NCBI GenBank assembly: GCA_932294295.1
Contig: OW028580.1
Location: forward strand, 13,235,374-13,299,373
DNA: 64,000 nt
Direction of reading: 5' to 3'
Source: Alitta virens
Taxonomy: Eukaryota; Annelida; Polychaeta; Phyllodocida; Nereididae
A program made the position numbers and the translations under genes. The notes under the pieces are model-generated. The model made no database searches, was not told where the DNA came from, and saw only the letters and a list, made by a program, of their open reading frames with translations. Each line of letters starts with the position of its first letter. The stretch's first letter is position 1. Below are positions 59,003 to 64,000 of the stretch, one piece after another.

Positions 59003-60107
59003 GGTATGCTTATGAGCATTTTATGACGTGGATAATTCAGGATTATTCGATCATCAACACAAACATCAATAATAGTATTGTAGAAAAAATTTAATATATT
59101 TCATCAATTGTGAAAATTTAATGTATGAAATACTGGTGAGCTTCATCACAAATTTACACGATTCGCTAGTAATTTGGCTTGTCTATGTTGAATATAAAAC
59201 GTGTAATGACTGTCAGGCAAATGCAAATTTCAGAAAAGGTCTCAATCGTAATTCTACTAAAAAACGAATAGCTAATCAAATAATTAGCTGCAGCTGCAAA
59301 AGTTCATTTTTCCTGATATTTCATAGTAATAATAATATTCCATATTTTGAAAGTAACTGAGGCCATCTCTGATAACATGGAAGTGATAAATCCCTGGGAT
59401 TTCAAACGCCATTCTAAAGGAGAAATAAAGCTCTGAAGTTGGCATATATTCCAATTGGAATCCATTTTAAAGAAAATTTAACCAGGACAGTGAGCAAAAC
59501 TTCTGTGTGCCCTATTTTCCTCAAAACTACATTTGAAAAAAAATGTTTGCTCTCCTTTATCAACTCTGTATTTCCTGAAACTTCAGCAGGAGCACAAACA
59601 CTGCCTCATATGTGTTGGCCATCCAGATCTTCATTTCATAACAAAACAGTATGAAGCAGCCTGTAATGGAAAGTCATGCCAGCACTCCTGAGGTCACCTA
59701 AGACACCGGTTTGGTCTTCCCTCCCCCAAATAAATAATATCCTGAAGGAAACCCAATATGACTTCAAACATCATTTATTAAATAACAGACTACCCTCAAA
59801 CTATAGGTGCAGTGTGAGAGATAGATGTGTTCTGTTTATCCCTTGGTAGATATAACTTCTCTTCAGACCGCTAAATGAGTTAATATGTAAATGGGGGTCA
59901 CACTGGACAGATTTTTCTTCTTTTTTATCTCTCATGTATGACTTCAAACATTATTGGGAACCCAGACGATCAAGTATAAACAATTTGAGTGATTCAAGAT
60001 TGCCTCAGGAAATTTCTATACCAAACTGAGCTCGGATGAGGTGCCATAGAGTACCGTTTATATATATATATATATATAGAAGGGTGCTTATATATATATA
60101 TATATAC

Positions 60108-60256
60108 ATGGCCAAATGTTCCACGTGCGTTTTCAATGAGTAGGATAAATGCATGGAAAACGCATGGTTTTTGCCAAATTAAAATGAGGTGAAAAGCATG
60201 CGTTTTCCATGCGTTTATCCAATCGCATGGAAAACGCATGTAGCACATTTGGCCAT
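60108..60256. mobile_element. 149-bp foldback MITE inserted in a TA microsatellite
   Basis: Arms of about 60 bp from ATGGCCAAATGT to ACATTTGGCCAT. The motif GCATGGAAAACGCATG or its complement occurs three times. (TA)n flanks both sides, which fits insertion at TA. No coding content. Confidence 0.82.
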
Positions 60257-61315
60257 GCATATATATATATATATATATTTATATATAGGGAAGCTCACTC
60301 CCACCAATATCCTGATAGTTAAAAGAAATTCAAGACATGCTTATTTCAGAACTATAACCACTTTTTTCCTACCAGGCGCTCTAATGAAGATATTGAGGCT
60401 CAAACATGGTGTGTTTTTACTATTCTTTTAATGTACAAATTCTTGCCAAGGTCAAAATGGCCTCAAATTTTGGTGCCCCAAATTTCCATGGATAAAGCTT
60501 TTAGACCAGAAATTTCGATGGTGAGCTTCCGAACTTAGTTGTAGCTTGAATATATGTGACTATTCTGTAGATCTGTGACCGGTCATGTTTCAGCTACATA
60601 GGCCTGCTGCAGGGTTTGTACAGACACAACCTCTAATACCTAATTACATTACAATATTGATAAATTTATCTAAAATGTTTGAAATAAAGTTTTTTTTTCT
60701 GTATGATTGAAAAATATATTGCTCAACAAAAGTGAAAAATTGGTCCTTTACGCCTACTGTTTGTTATTGTTTTAATGAGAAATGTCCCTATCATTTTGAA
60801 AATTACATGCAATTCATTGATAATATTTTTCCATATTTCACTGTTTCATGACTCGCATGACAAAATATAGCCTAAGGACATTTACTCTTGGTATAAATAA
60901 GTAGAAACATTAATTAGCTTCTAAATTAAAAAGTTAGTTACAACGGTAATGAGTGACATAAATAAAAAACACAAATCTGGTTTTAATACCGAAATTTGTA
61001 AGAAATTGTCCAAAAATCCAGTATAGGTCGTATATATGGATTGTCCAGAGCTTTAGAACATCAAAGTCTGGGGTCAAAACAATACAAATGCGCTCATAGA
61101 CTTAGAAACTAAACACCAGAGAACGTCATGTGAATCCAGGACTTTCATTGGCTCCAGATTAAGGTTCTTTATTCCAAGTGAGGAAGGCCTCCACATGTCA
61201 GCAAGGCTACCACTGAATGGGAGACATCCCCTCAAACATTACAGCAATATATTACTTGTACCATATTTAGAAATTTAATTGTACAATGAAAGATGGATCT
61301 ATCAACCAATGGGAC

Positions 61316-61430
61316 CCAGATAGCATTCCAAATTGTATCAACGTCGGCGCGATGTCGGCGATGTTGAAACGATGTTGTGTACTGACGGCTGCCGATATAG
61401 AAACACGCTTCTCAGTTTGCAGAGCACTGG
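61316..61430. repeat. Diverged copy of the 58907 foldback family
   Basis: ccagatagcattccaaattg, followed by similar cgtcggcg/cgatgttg phrases. Only one arm is evident. Confidence 0.5.
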
Positions 61431-61612
61431 TTAATTTTGCCTCTCTAAAACCACTTCGACAGTAAGGCCAGTAAAATGTGCAAGGGAAGTTATAATGGCA
61501 AGGTCCCGAAGTAGACAAACAAATATGTGCCATATAAAAACCAATAACAAATCAAAATTGTATAGTTACATTAATCACTTTTATCATTATTCATACTCTT
61601 TGTTATTACAGG

Positions 61613-61789
61613 ATGAGGTGTTTGATTATAATCCTTGCCTTGGTTGCCATGACAACACTCATTTCCGGTCAGCATGCTCACTTCAGCACTGGCTGGACAC
61701 CTGGATTTGGAATAGGGAAGAGAATGGACGCAGAACCCTGCAATTCCAAGGCTTTTGAATCTTTACAGAAATTGCAAGCTTTCGTCAAT
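61613..61789 (+). CDS. GnRH/AKH/corazonin-superfamily neuropeptide precursor, coding exon 1
   Basis: Secreted neuropeptide precursor. A signal peptide (residues 1-19, MRCLIIILALVAMTTLISG) precedes QHAHFSTGWTPGFGI, then the amidation and dibasic cleavage site GKR. The predicted hormone is pyroGlu-HAHFSTGWTPGFGI-amide (15 residues). Its core HFS-x-GW-x-PG fits GnRH/AKH/corazonin ligands, which act through related GPCRs. After GKR comes MDAEPCNSKAFESLQKLQAF with the first conserved cysteine of the associated peptide. The exon begins at 61612 after ttattacag and ends phase 0 at donor gtgagt. Which of the three branches it belongs to is not decided. Confidence 0.92.
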
Positions 61790-61880
61790 GTGAGTATCTT
61801 TCACCCATCAGCATGTGTTGGTTCCTCTTCACTAAGAATGGCACCGTGATAGAAACGGTAGACATCTAGTCTTGTCATTA

Positions 61881-62060
61881 GGGGCCTGGCTCAGGGATAG
61901 CATGCTAGGCTTCCAACCAATGGGTCCCGGGCTCAATTCCTAGTGAGCCTAAGTTGGATGGCTGTTTCATCCTTCATCTTATTGCCATGGTCTCTGCCTG
62001 TCCTAATTAGCTCATCAGGTGCAGAAACACAGGAGGTAAAGCCCTATTCCACCACAACCA
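61881..62060 (+). mobile_element. tRNA-derived SINE in the neuropeptide intron
   Basis: Head ggggcctggctcagggatag and B box cccgggctcaattccta. The body is nearly the same as the SINE at 31983 (cctaagttggatggctgttt, cattgccatggtctctgcct). No clear target duplication. Confidence 0.82.
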
Positions 62061-63133
62061 CCACCGTTCTTTTATTTCCTCTTGATGCTGAAAGCACGGT
62101 GTTGCTGTTTTCTGCTACATTTCCATAAATGTCATGCTCCATTTCTCAAAGGAACATAACAAAGCTCAAGTTAAACAAGATAGCACTATAAAAGCCTACC
62201 AGTGTCTGGCATAAGTAAGAAATGGGTACAGTTATATTATCTTGGCAGTGTACAATAGTGCACGTTTTATAAAGAAACTTAATGCAGCAAAACGTTTAAA
62301 TTGTACAACCGAGTGAATTTTGTGCAGTTGCTGCACATTTGCATGTTTTTAACCGAGTATACAGGGTATACAAGTTAACTCTTGAATGAATTTGGCCCGT
62401 CAGTTCTTTTACTTAGAGCTGTCTTCCTGTATGATACCATACACTGGAAAGTAAGAGCTCTTCATTTCACCCTTATCTGCATCAATCAATTATACATCCT
62501 TCTAGTAGATGTCTAATTCTTTAATATCCCATGCTTTAGACAAGAACATTCTTTTTCAAAAAAAGAATAGATACCTTGTGTTGTGTGTAGAATGCCAGCA
62601 GTACTAGGTCTACAATATGAACACTTTAATATATAGGGAAATCCTGCCAAAACTGTTTTAACTTGAATGTGCTTTCGTACAGTTTTGGGAATACAGCTAT
62701 AAATGGCACACCATTAGAACCGCGATACAAAAGCGCAACTTACAAACCAAATTTGGTGAAGATCTGACCAGAAGAAGCCGAGAAAAGTTTATTAGTACAA
62801 ATTCAGGCCTCGCAATATCCCCCTCCCTGCCTACGCTGCCTACACTGCTGGTGCGTTGACCTATATATTGTCAAGCCTCAGAGCGTTCGTTCGCTTAAAT
62901 ATACCTGGTCTGTCATAGCCTAGGCCAAGGTATAAAAAGTGTGAGAAAAAAATAATGGTGACAGTTGACAAAATCTGATCAAGATTGTCGAAAATTTTAC
63001 TTAGTGACACAAAAATGTTAAGCGTGTGTGATATTGATAAAAAAAACTAGAACTTATAATTAACACCAATATTCTCCATCAGGAATACCTTATAAAATCA
63101 TCAGTAAGTTTGCTCATGAAATTTGTTTTGCAG

Positions 63134-63193
63134 ATGGAACTAAGAAGATTAAGCAAGAACTGCGAAAAATTTGACGACTCTGGGCTTTTGTAA
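63134..63193 (+). CDS. Neuropeptide precursor, coding exon 2
   Basis: Acceptor ttttgcag. Codes for MELRRLSKNCEKFDDSGLL and stop TAA (63191-63193). It supplies the second cysteine, so the associated peptide has the two-cysteine pattern typical of the superfamily. Total precursor is 78 residues. The exon ends at 63194 at donor GTAAGT. A second donor, GTAAAG, 5 nt earlier would skip the stop and give a longer tail. Confidence 0.88.
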   Translation: MELRRLSKNCEKFDDSGLL

Positions 63194-63570
63194 AGTAAGT
63201 TTAACAAATACTATTTCAAAATTATTTCAAATACTTATTTTGCCATGGTTAATCATTGATTTTTTAATGCCATGCAACATTGCAAAACATTAACTTTTAA
63301 ATGTTTAAACTATGTTTCAAATGTTTAGAAAGTTATTCAGGGTGGCACCTGTTAGCAAAAATAAATCTTTCTTTTGATTGTCATACGTGGTTTGCTGTTT
63401 ATTTGAGTTTTGATTGTCAACTAAAATAAGGTATCTGAATTTAAATCTGGTTGTAATTGGACCAAAATAATATGAGAAATTGCCACGCTGTCCAAAAATA
63501 CAGTCTGCTGATAATACACAGATATGTATGATTATACATCTTCATCTTAACTTCATCAATGGATTTTCAG

Positions 63571-63730
63571 AATCTTGCAATCAAACCGTGAATCTTTATC
63601 GGCAATTACACCAGAGGGCCTCCAAGATGATCAACTCGCCCCCTAGTGAGAAACAGAACTTTTGAACCGACGCCTCTGCTGACATCTTAAATGTATTGTG
63701 CGAATAAAGATGGATTTATATTAAAACAAA
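63571..63730 (+). other. Neuropeptide gene 3' exon (UTR, or alternative coding)
   Basis: Acceptor ggattttcag. With the main donor it is 3' UTR. With the alternative donor it codes for ILQSNRESLSAITPEGLQDD, QLAP and a TAG stop, giving a precursor of 102 residues. AATAAA at 63703-63708 gives the 3' end. Confidence 0.6.
63703..63708 (+). terminator. Polyadenylation signal, neuropeptide gene
   Basis: AATAAA about 510 bp of genomic distance after the stop codon, within the last exon. Confidence 0.65.
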
Positions 63731-63795
63731 ACCCCGTCTTGTCTCACATCTTGTTTGTAGAATTTTACTGTAAAATGTCTGTTGTTATTTTATTT

Positions 63796-63999
63796 TTATT
63801 TTTTTAAACCCCACACTTTTTTAAAAACAGGTCTGAAGAAGGTATAGTATATTCTTCTGTGCTTCAAATAATGTTTACAATATGACAGAAACTTGCCATG
63901 ATCTAGAATATGTTGGAGCTTTTTAATAGCTTTGTCATGAAGATCTACTGTAGGGTATCTAACAAAACAAATTGGTACATGCATTATTCTCAAGGACAA
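63796..63999 (-). CDS. Unidentified coding-like fragment at the right edge
   Basis: The minus-strand frame is open from the window edge: MHVPICFVRYPTVDLHDKAI, then KKLQHILDHGKFLSYCKHYL, KHRRIYYTFFRP. Composition looks like true protein, but I do not recognise it. It could be a retroelement piece or an exon of a gene to the right. The last residues (after about 63835) are low-complexity and probably not coding. Confidence 0.35.
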   Translation of the reverse strand: MSLRIMHVPICFVRYPTVDLHDKAIKKLQHILDHGKFLSYCKHYLKHRRIYYTFFRPVFKKVWGLKK

Positions 64000-64000
64000 A

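Larger units (their letters stand above)
58420..61611. other. Upstream region of the neuropeptide gene
   Basis: No coding gene found. Holds the foldback elements at 58907-59002 and 60108-60256, two TA microsatellites flanking the latter, and a diverged half of the first foldback at 61316. A 5' UTR exon of the neuropeptide gene should lie here, because its coding exon begins at a splice acceptor. Confidence 0.4.

Overview
The window is nuclear DNA of an animal, most likely a marine invertebrate bilaterian. It is AT-rich, its genes are broken by GT-AG introns, and tRNA-derived SINEs, LINE relics and short inverted-repeat elements lie throughout. The phylum cannot be fixed from the sequence. The neuropeptide core HFSTGWTPG is closest in style to GnRH/AKH/corazonin-type peptides of protostomes, but deuterostome relatives are not excluded.

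Left flank (1-7.2 kb): a degraded LINE lies on the minus strand. It carries ORF1 (coiled coil, RRM-like part, then a NADAR-like N-glycosidase domain) and ORF2 (AP-endonuclease, with the reverse transcriptase off the left edge). A 183-bp MITE with a 10-bp target duplication interrupts the endonuclease. Next come a perfect 14-bp tandem repeat, a hAT (ZMYM1-like) transposase relic, and a 212-bp MITE with perfect 60-bp inverted ends and a TA duplication.

7.2-30 kb: a complete SMC6 gene on the plus strand. I could join 26 coding exons without a frame break into 1102 codons plus stop (human SMC6 is about 1091 residues). The Walker A, ABC signature, Walker B, hinge and coiled-coil parts are present. 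Its introns hold Helitron-like elements, a SINE, LINE fragments and a repeated hairpin motif.

30-51.5 kb: convergent with SMC6, a minus-strand gene I cannot name (candidate exons E1-E5, 51.4 to 31.8 kb). Its large intron contains a 13.8-kb tandem array of about 3-kb units arranged as a dimeric higher-order repeat (A-B-A-B-partial A, period about 6,087 bp). Each complete unit carries a block of about 133-bp subrepeats densely packed with CTCF-like core motifs. Each also carries a short candidate exon with a good splice donor that would join the downstream exon in frame.

51.5-61.5 kb: mostly non-coding, with a 942-bp mariner-like non-autonomous element, foldback elements, microsatellites and weak gene hints.

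61.6-63.7 kb: a compact neuropeptide precursor gene of the GnRH/AKH/corazonin superfamily. It has a signal peptide, a 15-residue amidated peptide, and a two-cysteine associated peptide. Tandem splice donors could give two C-termini. An unidentified minus-strand coding-like fragment enters at the right edge.
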